A stretch of 64,000 nucleotides of DNA. Source: Bog-532 sp963805255 (GTDB lineage: Bacteria; Actinomycetota; Actinomycetes; Streptosporangiales; Streptosporangiaceae). This document shows positions 9,755-18,489 of this stretch, piece after piece. The stretch's first letter is position 1. Every line of letters begins with the position of its first letter. A program made the position numbers and the translations under genes. The stretch covers positions 51,516-115,515 of the forward strand of contig CAWDTK010000001.1 in NCBI GenBank assembly GCA_963805255.1, in the 5' to 3' direction. The notes under the pieces are model-generated. The model worked only from the letters and a program-made list of their open reading frames with translations. It did not search any database and was not told the DNA's origin.

Positions 9755-10754
9755 CCTGAGGCGAGTTATGTGGGTTGATCACGGCGCGTCGCGTTGATCA
9801 TGAGATGGCCCCTGCGGCAGACAAGTGGTAGCTGAAACCCTTGTCCCGCAGAGGCCACCCCCATGCTGCCAACCGAAGACCTGTTCGTCTACGTCTACGT
9901 GCTGATCGATGATGCGATCAAGGCCAGGGCCATCGTCATCCCGGCGCGGCCCGGGCCGGCGCCCGGCTGCTCCGACGCGGAGATCCTGGCGATCACCCAG
10001 GTGCGCGTGCTGCTGGGCCGCCGCAGCGAGGCCGGGTTCCTCGCCGAGGTGGCCCGCGACTGGGCGCACCTGTTCCCGGTACTGCCGCACCAAAGCGAGC
10101 TCAACCGGCGGGCCCGCTGGCTGTGGGGCGCGTTCGAGCAGTTCCGCGCGGCGCTGGCGGCCCGCCTGCCCGAAGACGACTGCCAGCAGATCGACACCAG
10201 CGCGCTGCCGGTCAAGCACGCCTCCCGGGTCCGCGGCCCCGACGGCTGGACCGGCCCCAATGGCCTGCATGCCCGGTTCGGCCGCGACGCCGCGCACGCC
10301 GAGTGGTTCTACGGCTTCCGCCTGGCGGCCAAGACCGACCTGGGCAGCCGCATCGTGCGGGCCTGGAGCATCGTGCCCGCCGCCGTCAGCGAGCGTGACG
10401 TGGGCACCGACCTGCTGGAAGCCGGGCCGCCGCCCCGCGACCTGCTCGCGGACAAGGGGTTCAACGGCAAGGCGTTCGCCGCGTCCCAGGCTGCCCGCGG
10501 CACCGCAGTGCTGGTCCCGCCCACCAGGGACCAGCGCAAGACCATGCCGGCGATCCTGCAGAAGGTCATCGCCCAGTGGCGCAACCGCATCGAGACCACC
10601 TTCAAGGAGATCACCGACCAGATGGAGCTGGCCCGCCACGGCGCGCATACCTTCTGGGGCCTGCTCGCCCGGACAGCCGCGACCATCGCCGCCCATACCC
10701 TCATGCGGGCCTGCCTCGCCGCACCGTAGATCAACCCACATAACGCGCCTGAGG
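9755..10754 (+). mobile_element. IS982-family insertion sequence
   Basis: About 1.0 kb. The left end is CCTGAGGCGAGTTATGTGGG and the inverted right end CCTCAGGCGCGTTATGTGGG; the match continues with TTGATC, 24 of 26 positions in all. No clear target duplication was found, so the outer boundary is good to a few bases only. Inserted 55 bp after the tRNA-Gly gene. Confidence 0.8.
9863..10729 (+). CDS. IS982-family transposase
   Basis: 288 aa, full length. N-terminal MLPTEDLFVYVYVLIDDAIK and CSDAEILAITQVRVLLGRRS are typical of the family. The core includes QIDTSALPVKHASRV with the first Asp, LLADKGFNGKAF with the second, and RNRIETTFKEITDQMEL with the Glu. It starts at ATG 9863 within the left end of the element, is intact, and may be functional. 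Confidence 0.88.
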   Translation: MLPTEDLFVYVYVLIDDAIKARAIVIPARPGPAPGCSDAEILAITQVRVLLGRRSEAGFLAEVARDWAHLFPVLPHQSELNRRARWLWGAFEQFRAALAARLPEDDCQQIDTSALPVKHASRVRGPDGWTGPNGLHARFGRDAAHAEWFYGFRLAAKTDLGSRIVRAWSIVPAAVSERDVGTDLLEAGPPPRDLLADKGFNGKAFAASQAARGTAVLVPPTRDQRKTMPAILQKVIAQWRNRIETTFKEITDQMELARHGAHTFWGLLARTAATIAAHTLMRACLAAP

Positions 10755-10863
10755 TGGCCTCCGGCGCTTCCCAGCCGGTGCCTTGGCGTGGCTTGACTGG
10801 TACGGCGTAGTAATAGGACAACGCGCTAGAGGCCGTTGTGGAGCGGGGATGTGGCTGATGCAG

Positions 10864-10924
10864 GAACGTCCTCCTGGTGCGGTAGTACGGGCTTGGTGTC
10901 CCAAACGCAGCGAGGAGGACGTTC
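10864..10924 (+). promoter_or_regulatory. Hairpin covering the ribosome binding site of the IS110 recombinase
   Basis: GAACGTCCTCC (10864-10874) pairs perfectly with GGAGGACGTTC (10914-10924) around a 39-nt loop. The second arm contains the AGGAGG of the recombinase, whose GTG start is at 10926. In any transcript entering from upstream the binding site would be masked. The left end is also where IS110-group elements encode their bridge RNA. Confidence 0.7.
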
Positions 10925-10925
10925 T

Positions 10926-12347
10926 GTGGGTAAGGGTAGCGGCAGCGGCATGACGCGGGGTGACCGGAGGCGGAACGCCCGGCGGGAGCGGCTGCGTGGG
11001 CTGCTGCCGCGTGACGGCGCGGTGATCGGGATCGATCTGGCCGAGGATAAGCAGGCGATCGCGGTGATCGATCATGATGTCCGGGTGATCGCGCGGAAGA
11101 CGGTACGGGTGAAGGCGTTCCGGCTGGGTGAGGCACTGGACTGGGCAGCTGGGCAGGCGCGGGCGAAGGGGTTCGTGCACGTGACGGTGGCGTGCGAGCC
11201 GACCGGGCCGCGCTGGATGCAGGTGCAGCGGCTGTGCGCGGAGCGGGGCCTGCCGCTGGTGTGCATCCAGCCGCTGATGTCCCATATTGCCCGTGAGCAG
11301 CAGGACTATACGACACACAAGACTGATGAGTCCGATTGCGTGATGATCGCCCGGCTGGCGGTCGAGCTGCACTGTTATATCCCGGAGGAGCTCGATGAGA
11401 CGTGGGCGCACCTGCGGCAGCTGGGCCGGCGCCGGGCGCAGCTGGTCACCGCAGCGACCGCGTCGGCGCACCGGATCCAGGACTTCTTGTCCGTCGCGTG
11501 GCCTGCCGTGATGGAGACGTGCGCCCAGCCGCTGCTGTCCAGGACCTGGCTGGCGGCCCTGCAGGTGGTCACCAGCCGGTGCGGCGGGCAGCCGGGCAGG
11601 CTGGCCGAGATGGGCGAGGAGGCGTTCACCGCCCTGGTCCGCGGCGCGGCCGGTGACTGGGGCGCCTGCAAGGCCTGGGGCCCGATCTGCCGCCGGATCT
11701 TCGCCGCGCTGACCGACACCGAGGGAGTAGTCGCCTGGTCCCGGCGCGGGCTACTGCGCCGGGTCGCTGACGAGCTGGGCGACCTGCAGCGCACCCGCGC
11801 CCAGCTGCGCGCCGTGGAGGCTGACATGGCGGCCGTGCTCGACGAGCTCGGCCTGTCCCGGCTGGCGGGCATTCCCGCCTTGACTGCGGTCGGCGCGGCG
11901 GCGATCCTGGCCGAGACCGGTGACCCGCACCGGTATGACAGCTCATCCTCGCTGGTCAAGCACGCCGGGCTGTCCCCCTCTGACAACGCGTCCGGCACCT
12001 TCCTGGGCGAGGCGCACATCTCCCGCCGGGGACGGCCGGGCCTGCGGCTGGCCGTCTGGCGCATGGTATGGCCGATGCTCCAGTTCAACCCCGTGATGGC
12101 CGCCAAGTACCAGGCGATGACCCAGGCCGCCGGCGACCCCGCAGAGCACGCCGCCGCCGGCACCCGGCAGGCCAGCGCGGCGGCCGCCGCAGCACGGGCG
12201 CGGCGCGCCAAGGCCCGTGTCGCCTGCGCCGCCTCGCTGCTGCGCTGGATCTACTCCATGATCGTCCACGGCACCAGCTGGGATGCTGCCGTCGCCGCCG
12301 GCGAGACCGCCCGCCAGCACGCCCCCCGCCCGGCGGAGGCTGCCTGA
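10926..12347 (+). CDS. IS110-family recombinase/transposase
   Basis: 473 aa. N-terminal RuvC-like DEDD domain (VIGIDLAEDKQAIAVID, then VACEPTGPRWMQV and KTDESDCVMIARL) and a C-terminal transposase-20 domain with the serine region (LAGIPALTAVGAAAILAETG...FLGEAHISRRGRPGLRLAVW). GTG 10926 is preferred because AGGAGG lies eight bases upstream; the frame is open further 5'. A basic alanine-rich insert lies near residues 400-430. Intact. The family excises and inserts DNA under a bridge RNA encoded in the element's non-coding ends. Confidence 0.9.
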   Translation: MGKGSGSGMTRGDRRRNARRERLRGLLPRDGAVIGIDLAEDKQAIAVIDHDVRVIARKTVRVKAFRLGEALDWAAGQARAKGFVHVTVACEPTGPRWMQVQRLCAERGLPLVCIQPLMSHIAREQQDYTTHKTDESDCVMIARLAVELHCYIPEELDETWAHLRQLGRRRAQLVTAATASAHRIQDFLSVAWPAVMETCAQPLLSRTWLAALQVVTSRCGGQPGRLAEMGEEAFTALVRGAAGDWGACKAWGPICRRIFAALTDTEGVVAWSRRGLLRRVADELGDLQRTRAQLRAVEADMAAVLDELGLSRLAGIPALTAVGAAAILAETGDPHRYDSSSSLVKHAGLSPSDNASGTFLGEAHISRRGRPGLRLAVWRMVWPMLQFNPVMAAKYQAMTQAAGDPAEHAAAGTRQASAAAAAARARRAKARVACAASLLRWIYSMIVHGTSWDAAVAAGETARQHAPRPAEAA

Positions 12348-12516
12348 CCAGCGATACCGCCTCGATCCAGCATCGGCGCCCCGAAGACCTTCCTCCCTGA
12401 CGAGGGGGAGAGCGAGCCCGTCCCGGCGTCGGGGACCACCCCGTACGACACCCTGGGCAGCTCTCCCCCGGTCGCCTGGAGCTTCTCACCAGCCCGGTTG
12501 AACGCTGTAGGAGCAG

Positions 12517-12543
12517 GCCTGCCCGCCACGCCGCGGGCAGGCC
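12517..12543. terminator. Strong hairpin downstream of the IS110 gene
   Basis: GGCCTGCCCGC pairs perfectly with GCGGGCAGGCC (11 bp, 5-nt loop). No U-tract follows, as is common in actinomycetes. It may end transcription or mark the right part of the element. Confidence 0.5.
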
Positions 12544-12792
12544 GAGCCCGCTTGCACTACGTAGAGCGAGAAGACCCAGGTGACGGGCGGCCCCGCAACC
12601 GCGGCACGGCGATCATCACGCCGCTGCTGGACTTCATCATGCGCTCACTCGCGCTCCCGTACCACGCGTACGCGACGCCGGCGTCACCCGTAGTAAGAAC
12701 CCCAAGGCCGCGAACCGTCACCACCATCAACGCAAGACTCGCCCCGTACCGCTTGACAACTTCTTCTTACGCTGGTGTCTACACTTGCTGGC

Positions 12793-13044
12793 ATGAGCGA
12801 GCCCGCGCATGACCTCCCGGTCAGCAGCCCCGCCGTCGAGCAGGCCGTCGAGCTGGCTCGCCGCGGCGTTATCACCCATCTCACCGTCCACGGTGAGCGG
12901 GTGGCCGCCATCGTCCCCGAATCCGTCCTTGACGCTCTTCGCGCTGCTGAGGACGCCGAGGATGCCGCCGAGGCGGACGCCGCGATGGACGAGCCCGGCG
13001 AGTCGATCCCCTGGGAGCAGGTCAAGGGAGAGCTTGATCTGTAG
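12793..13044 (+). CDS. Antitoxin of a RelBE/ParDE-type pair (Phd/YefM-like)
   Basis: 83 aa from ATG 12793. The N-terminal half (SSPAVEQAVELARRGVITHL...GERVAAIVPESVLDAL) has the strand-helix layout of Phd/YefM-type DNA-binding antitoxins. The acidic tail (EDAEDAAEADAAMDEPGE) is the usual toxin-wrapping region. TTGACA at 12753 and TACACT at 12780 suggest a promoter; with that -10 the transcript would be nearly leaderless. The toxin gene starts 11 bases downstream. Autoregulation by the complex is expected. Confidence 0.8.
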   Translation: MSEPAHDLPVSSPAVEQAVELARRGVITHLTVHGERVAAIVPESVLDALRAAEDAEDAAEADAAMDEPGESIPWEQVKGELDL

Positions 13045-13055
13045 GGCCGCAGGAC

Positions 13056-13331
13056 ATGGCCGCCGCCTACACAATCGATGTCCGGCCGCGTGCCCGCCGC
13101 TCGCTGCGGCAGCTCGACCCGCCGGTACGTAAAGCGGTGGCTCAGGTCATTGACGGCCTGGCCACCGATCCGCGTCCTCCCGGTTTCCGGCCCCTGACAG
13201 GTCATCGGCCCTATCTGCGTGTGCGCTCGGGAGACTACCGCGTGATCTATACCGTGGATGATCACACCCGTGTCGTCATCATCGCCGCCGTGGGACACCG
13301 CCGCGAGATATACCGGAGCTTCGACGTGTAG
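13056..13331 (+). CDS. RelE/ParE-family toxin
   Basis: 91 aa. Shows the RelE fold signature: YTIDVRPRARRSLRQLDPPV at the N-terminus, DPRPPGFRPLTGHRPYLRVRSGDYRVIYTVDD in the core, and VVIIAAVGHRREIYRSF at the end. RelE toxins cut mRNA in the ribosome and ParE toxins poison gyrase; the sequence alone does not decide which. Encoded just after its antitoxin. The position directly before attachment copy 2 suggests a stabilisation module at the right end of the first integrated element. Confidence 0.85.
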   Translation: MAAAYTIDVRPRARRSLRQLDPPVRKAVAQVIDGLATDPRPPGFRPLTGHRPYLRVRSGDYRVIYTVDDHTRVVIIAAVGHRREIYRSFDV

Positions 13332-13491
13332 CACGTGACCGCAGCTCAAGCCCCCGCTCCGTTCGCTTCTTCGTGCCCGTTGCGTGCCCGTAGCGACGGA
13401 CGATCACGGTGACTCGTGGGCACTCACGGGAACGCCACCGCTCGGCCGCAGGTCAGCGTCCCCGCAGGTGATCAACGGGCACCGGCAGTGA

Positions 13492-13537
13492 CTTCCCAAG
13501 CTGATAGTGCGGGTTCGATTCCCGTCACCCGCTCTCA
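13492..13537 (+). other. Attachment-site copy 2 (tRNA-Gly 3' repeat)
   Basis: Exact 46-bp repeat of tRNA-Gly positions 9659-9704, without the 5' half of the tRNA, so it is not a tRNA gene. The bases before it (ACGGTGACTCGTGGGCACTC near 13410) resemble those before copy 3, consistent with both being right ends of related elements. Confidence 0.85.
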
Positions 13538-13688
13538 GGGTTACCGACAGAACTGCCGGTCTCGTACCGACAGAACTCTTGGCGGTGACCTGTTTTTTTT
13601 AGGATGGCGCCGGGGTCTGACACCGGCGCTGATCGCGTTCCGGCAGCTTCCTGGCGGTGATCGCGGTGGCGTGGCTGCTGGGCGGGTG

Positions 13689-15165
13689 TCAGCCGTCGGG
13701 AAGGTGGCCGGGGAGGCTGGCCCGGCGCCGCCGCGCCCGGCGGGCGATGGCGGTCTTGCCGTCGGCGGTCAGTGCCCGCCGGGCGCGGATCTTGCGGATG
13801 CTGGCGGCGGCCAGCAGCAGCGCGGTGAACAGGGACTGGGCGGCGATGCCGCGGACGCGGCGGCGGCCGGGCTGGGCGAGGGCCTGGTGGGCTGGGTCTT
13901 TGGGGTAGCCGTTGAGGCCCTCGATGGTATTGCGCAGCGTGGCGTACCGGGCGTGTCAGGCGGGGCTGGCGTAGGGCAGGTCCTGGCGGTAGCGGGCACC
14001 GATGTCCGGCGGGATGGTGATCGCGGTCTGGCGGCAGATCCGCGGCGGTTCGGCCGGTGGCTGGAGTGCCTTGGCGCGCCCGTCGCGCGGTGACAGCGAG
14101 CCGGCGCGGAGGGGGCACATGAGCGCCGGGTGGCGGCCGAGGGCGGGGCAGGTCAGCCGCTGGTATCCGTCAGTGCCGGGACCGTCTTTGTGCTTGAGCT
14201 GGCAGGGGCAGCGGGCGGTGATCTGCTGGCCGTACAGGTCGCGGGGGATGGCGTGGTCGCGCAGCCGGGTGGTGGCGGTGATCAGCGGCTCGGGCAGGGC
14301 GGGGCAGTACCAGGTTCCCTCCACCAGGATGGCTCCGCCGGTGCTGGCCTGGATGCCGGGCTGGCCGGCGCGGTAGTCCATGACCGGCTGGTAGCCCAGC
14401 GCGCGGGCGGGGAGGTGGAACCGCTCGGGCAGGGCCTGGGTATAGGCGCGGCCGGAGCCGGGCCACCCGGTCTTGTGGCCGCGGGCGGCCACGGAGGTCA
14501 GGACCCGGGCGCCGGTGCCGCCGGGGTCTTCGCCGGGCCGGGCTAGTGCCAGGCCGATGGCGGGATCGGGATGCGCAGGCGGCGCGCCGGGCGGCCGGGC
14601 GTGGTGGCGATGGTGGCTTCCAGCGCCCAGGTGATCTTCCGCAGCGGCTTTCCCTTGTCGTCTTCGCGTTCGCGGTGGTCGCCTTCGCGGACGTACCAGC
14701 CGCCGTCGGGGTCGCTGGCGCACAGCCCGGTGCGCTTGGACGGGCCGCGGGACAACAGCGGGACGGGGGTGGCGTCCAGCCCGGTGCAGCCGTCGAACGC
14801 CGCGCGTTCTTCGCTGGTCAGGACGCTGATACTGGCGTCGGTCAGGGAGTTGATGAACGCTTCGGGCCGGCCGCGGGCCGCTTCGGCCTGGCCGGGGGTC
14901 ATCTTCCTGGCGCGGGCGGTGAGGTCGGGCCCGGTCAGCCGCCGGTTTTCGGCAACGGCGAGGGGTCCATGACCGGGCAGATGGCGCCGAAGCAGTAGCG
15001 GACCCGGCGGTAGGCGGCCAGGAACGCCTGCTCGCCGCTGGCGGTGCCGGGGACGCCGGGCAGCCGGCGGGAGGCCGGCGAGAGCTGGCAGAACAGCAGC
15101 CGGGTGGCGTCGGTGAGGAACAGCGGCCGGTCATCGTGGGCCAGGCACACCAGCGCGGCGAGCAC
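13689..15165 (-). pseudogene. Degenerate DDE transposase
   Basis: A transposase broken into three frames. It starts MLAALVCLAHDDRPLFLTDA (15165), shifts near 14940 into MTPGQAEAARGRPEAFINSL...GLDATPVPLLSRGPSKRTGL, and shifts again near 14545 into VLTSVAARGHKTGWPGSGRA. A TGA at about 13957 stands where a Trp is likely, since the frame continues HARYATLRNTIEGLNGYPKD. The RNTIEGxNGYxKD block is common in actinomycete transposases of this kind. At least two indels and one nonsense change show it is dead. The element probably runs from copy 2 of the att site to about 15190, where it cuts an integrase gene. Confidence 0.75.
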
Positions 15166-15195
15166 TGGGCCTTGTCCGGGCCGCCGTGCAATTAG

Positions 15196-15604
15196 CGTGC
15201 AGCTCTGCGCGCAGGCCAGCCTTGGCTAGCGCCTTGGCCCACGTCTTCGAGAAGTTGCTCCGGCGAAGCTGGCCGCCCCTGACGCCGACGAACACGAACC
15301 CGTCCGGGCCCGGCGCCGCGTACCTCTCTACGTGTGTCCACAGGTCGGGGATGATCAGCTCCGGGAGCGGGATCTTGCGAACGCTGGCCTTGGACTTGGG
15401 GGTGCCCTTGACGAGCTGTCCGAACTCGTAGACCGTCTCGACAATCCGCACGGACCGGCCGTCGAGGTCGAGGTTCCGCCGCCGCAGCCCGGCCAGATCA
15501 CCCCAGCGCACGTTGCCGAACGTGGCGAGCAGCACGAGCGCCCGATAGCGCGGCGCTATGGCGTCGGCTAGCTGGTAGACCTCGGTGACGCTGAGCACCG
15601 GCGC
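15196..15604 (-). pseudogene. Tyrosine integrase, catalytic-domain fragment
   Basis: About 135 recognisable residues: PVLSVTEVYQLADAIAPRYR, ALVLLATFGNVRWGDLAGLR (with the first catalytic Arg, box I), VRKIPLPELIIPDLWTHVER, and LRRSNFSKTWAKALAKAGLR-AELH. The fragment ends exactly before the expected HDLRHT box II, where the degenerate transposase begins. Its upstream end is cut by an IS256 remnant. It matches the region missing from the integrase at 17785-18489, so it is either that gene's lost middle or a relative. Confidence 0.75.
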
Positions 15605-15612
15605 GCACGGCA

Positions 15613-15880
15613 AACCCGATCGAGTCAACGTTCGCCACCGTCAGGCACTGGACCAAGATCACCAAGGGACCTGGCTCGCGGGCCGCCGGGCTGGCGATGG
15701 CGTTCAAGCTCATCGAGTCAGCGCAAGAGCGCTGGCGCGCCGTCAACGCCCCCCACCTCGTCGCCCTGGTCCGCGCCGGAGCGACCTTCATCAACGGAAA
15801 ACTCGTCGAGCGACCCGGCGAGAAGGGTCAGGAAGACGCAGCCTAAAAGATCTTGATCCACAGGTCTTGACAATAACTCC
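15613..15880 (+). pseudogene. 3' remnant of an IS256-family transposase and right IS end
   Basis: The plus frame from NPIESTFATVRHW to KLVERPGEKGQEDAA and a TAA at 15844-15846 aligns with the C-terminal 80 residues of the complete IS256 transposase at 37496-38797. The IS end then follows (GATCTTGATCCACAGG and TTGACAATAACTCC). The coding sequence differs in several positions, so this is a second IS256 variant, the same type as the remnant at 31174. Confidence 0.8.
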
Positions 15881-16202
15881 GGTGCGGTTGTTGCTGCACC
15901 GTCCCCCTCTGGGGTTTGAACCGATGACCTCTCGCTTGTAAGGCAATTCTGCGATAGCACTGAGTGGCGAAAGTTAGTTGTGACCTGTGTAGATAAATAA
16001 GCCAGGATTCACGGAAGTCCGGGCGCGCATTCACTATGGTTATTACTCAGTTAGTGGTTGCTCGTCGCTAGGTTTCCTGGAGAGTGCCAGGCGGCGGCGG
16101 GTGGGGCCTGTGGGTTGTGCCGGGCGGCCTGACCGGCCGCCTGGTTGCGGCCGGTCAGGGTACGCTGCAGCTCAGCACGGCGTTTCAGCTGGTCAGCGCC
16201 CG
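15881..16202. other. Non-coding spacer with a tRNA-like scrap
   Basis: No gene. On the minus strand, bases near 15910-15945 resemble an anticodon-loop-to-T-loop segment (CTTACAAGCGAGAGGTC followed by GGTTCAAACC). The stems do not pair, so this is at most a decayed tRNA or att fragment. Confidence 0.35.
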
Positions 16203-16874
16203 TTAATTGAGGACGCCGAGCTTCGCGCTCCATTCCTGGTTGTCGAACACGCTGCCGTTGCTGAAGGTGTGCAGCGGCTGGACGTTCAGCCACGGAGGCG
16301 GCATGTCGGTCGGGTAACCGGCCGGGTAGGTCAGCACAAGCGGGTCGGAGGTGTTGGTGTCACTGCCGTTGATCAACGGCGCGTAGTTACCGACGCGGTC
16401 CGCGGTGTCGATGGCCCAGACGGTGCTGGCACCAGCGCCGCACCGCTCCAGCCGGATCTTGTAACCAGCCCGTGCATTGCCCGGCAGCGTGCCGACGCAG
16501 AAGCCGCTGTTCACGCCGTACGGCGCGTACTGGAGCTCGAATGCCTGGTCCCTGCCGTAGGTCTTGTTGAACGCCGCGGACACGAGACGGGCCTTGTAGA
16601 AGCTCTTCACCGTACCCTCGAAACGGTAGGTGAAGTCCTCGCCGCGGTTGCTGTTGCTGCCCCGGGAGAGGATGACTTCCTGGCCCGCCGCGGCTTTCGT
16701 GCGGTAGATGTCCACGAAGAAGTCCGGGCCGAACTTCTGGGTGTAGAGGTCGACGCAGTTGTGACCACAGGGCGGGGTCGCGGCGCTGGCACTCAGGGTG
16801 CCGGCTATGCCAAAGGTGCCGCCGGCAATCGCGAAGACAGCGGCTCCGGCCGCTAGCTTTGATTTGAAGGACAT
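16203..16874 (-). CDS. Secreted protein of unknown function
   Basis: 223 aa with a clear Sec signal peptide (MSFKSKLAAGAAVFAIAG... with cleavage likely after SASA at about residue 31). The mature part starts ATPPCGHNCVDLYTQKFGPD and is rich in aromatic residues and Gly/Asn, with four Cys in two close pairs of positions (36/40 and about 124/145). No enzyme motif is evident; the pattern suggests an all-beta binding domain. GAGAGGA lies before ATG 16874. It stands alone inside the island as cargo between element remnants. Confidence 0.75.
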   Translation of the reverse strand: MSFKSKLAAGAAVFAIAGGTFGIAGTLSASAATPPCGHNCVDLYTQKFGPDFFVDIYRTKAAAGQEVILSRGSNSNRGEDFTYRFEGTVKSFYKARLVSAAFNKTYGRDQAFELQYAPYGVNSGFCVGTLPGNARAGYKIRLERCGAGASTVWAIDTADRVGNYAPLINGSDTNTSDPLVLTYPAGYPTDMPPPWLNVQPLHTFSNGSVFDNQEWSAKLGVLN

Positions 16875-17815
16875 TCGGTTCCTCTCAAATGAAACAACGA
16901 CCGTGCATTGGGCACGGATTCGGGGGGACCACCCCCCAACATGCGGCAGCGGACCGCGGAAACCGGATCAGCTGCGCGCTGCGTCCCGCTGGTGAGTAGT
17001 ACCAGTGGCCGGAAGGGTTTTGCCGGGAAATCGGGCCCGGATGTGCCCCGCTCCGGCGTTTGCAGAACGGGAAGTTGCGCGTCCGCCGTCCCAGGAGCGC
17101 GCCGCCGACTGTCTCGGCATGGCCGGGACGCACGACCAACTCGGCAGCGGAGAAATGATCCGATTGGTGCCCGAAGGGTTCAGATCACCGCTACGCAAAA
17201 GATACATATTCGGTACAAACCCGGCGCACACGGCGTATACGGCCTCGCTAGAGTCGCCCACTGGTCTCCGTTCCCCGGTGCAGGGCGAGATTCAACCCCG
17301 CCGGATAAATGGTGACTCAGGAGTCTCATGCCCCAACGTTAACTCGCGAGATGCGAGCCGTCCATAGGGTGGCAGCAGCCCGCTGAGTCCCCAGCGTCTC
17401 GAGTGTCTAGATGCGTCCCCCTAACCCGTAGTTCTCCCTGGATGAGCTGACACCCCTGTTCACCAGGAAAACGTCGACGCATATGTCGTAGACATGTGAG
17501 TCCGGCACCTGGAGCTCTATGACCACGGCAGACATGATGGGCCTTACGAGCCTGGGGGAACTTCGGGCTAACCAGGGACAGCCGACGCCGGGCGTCCCGC
17601 GAGGGGGCCCTATAGCAATCCTTGCGTATCCGCCGAGGACCGGTGTGGCCCCGCGAAAAGAAGGGGGAGGAGAAGGACAGGATAATCAGGCAGGCCAGAG
17701 CTTGGTCACTGGGCCATTAGCGGGCCATTAACCCCGGTGACGAAGAGTCTCTCACGGTCACTCGTGGACAGAGTGCCTGGCAGGTCAAGCCATATGACAG
17801 CCCGGACGGCACAGA
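16875..17815. other. Non-coding stretch before attachment copy 3
   Basis: 940 bases without a convincing gene. It contains GGGCCATTAGCGGGCCAT at 17711-17728, found again at 39819-39836, and the AICE-end sequence ACGGTCACTCGTGGACAGAG near 17754. A 70-aa frame at 17519-17731 has no recognisable features and is probably spurious. Confidence 0.45.
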
Positions 17816-18489
17816 TCCCAAGCTGATAGTGCGGGTTCGATTCCCGTCACCCGCTCTCGTCGATAAGAGCCCAGCTCAGGACATGTATCGCTCATCTTGT
17901 TTCCCTGGCCCTCAAGAGGCCTTCCGGCGCGTTGCGTGCCCGATGCCTCGTCAGCCGCCTGGTGCTCGCGGCGGCGTTTCCTGGCCCGGCTCAGCTCACG
18001 CCTGGCCATCTTGTCCAGGGTCGCTCCGATCTCCTGGCCGCGCGTGTTCAGGATGGCCCGCAGCAGCCGGTACGCCTTCGCGACCGTCACCGGCCCGAAC
18101 AGCGGCTCACTGGACGGGCCCGCCTTGAGCCGAGCCGCCCGCCACTTGCGCACCGTCTCTTCCCTGATGTCCCCGATGGCCATTTGGCCAAAGGCGGGGT
18201 TCAGGTGGCGGCGCAACAGCAGTTCGCCGAGCTGCGCCGTCTTGGGGGAGAGTTCCCGATCCTCCGTCCACTCCGTGGCGTACTCCGCGAAGGGCACGGC
18301 ACCCGCTGCAGGATCGAGCCAGTCGCCGCGCTTGATGTCGGCCTCTCTGACGGTCAGCCACTGCTCCGCATCCCGCTTGGTCGTGAAGGTATAGGACGCT
18401 GTGTGGTCCTTCGCGTCCGGGCCGGGATAGCACGCCTGCCATCGGCCCGAGGGAAGCTTGCGCACCCTCCCAAATCGTCGTTTGCCCAT
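17785..18489 (-). pseudogene. int: Tyrosine integrase with the catalytic core deleted
   Basis: Residues 1-145 are an intact N-terminal integrase half (MGKRRFGRVRKLPSGRWQAC, the SAM-like core-binding domain ending VAKAYRLLRAILNT). The frame then jumps directly to the C-terminal tail ATLDKMARRELSRARKRR...ASGTQRA. The whole catalytic region with the R-H-R-H-Y residues is missing, and no frameshift marks the join, so a clean internal deletion is likely. The tail reads on into the attachment site (the antisense tRNA sequence gives RVTGIEPALSAW). It sits between att copy 3 and xis, the standard AICE order. It cannot recombine by itself. Confidence 0.85.
17816..17858 (+). other. Attachment-site copy 3 (tRNA-Gly 3' repeat)
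   Basis: 43 bp identical to the tRNA-Gly 3' part from TCCCAAGCTG to GCTCTC. The adjoining right side resembles the sequence after the real tRNA gene, and the integrase gene points into it, so this is the int-proximal att site of the third element. Confidence 0.85.

Larger units (their letters stand above)
10755..12560 (+). mobile_element. IS110-family element (boundaries approximate)
   Basis: IS110 elements lack clear terminal inverted repeats, so the limits are estimates. The left non-coding end (about 170 bases before the recombinase) is long and structured. The right end runs past the gene to at least a strong hairpin at 12517-12543. It directly abuts the IS982-type element. Confidence 0.55.

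Noticed and set aside
13492..13537. Second and third tRNA-Gly genes at 13.5 and 17.8 kb
   Set aside because: Both copies lack the acceptor 5' strand and the D-arm, so they are attachment-site repeats.
15910..15945. tRNA on the minus strand
   Set aside because: An anticodon-like and a T-loop-like stretch are present, but the anticodon and T stems do not pair and there is no acceptor arm.
17519..17731. 70-aa plus-strand frame
   Set aside because: No ribosome site, no protein-like pattern, and it overlaps the element-end repeat.
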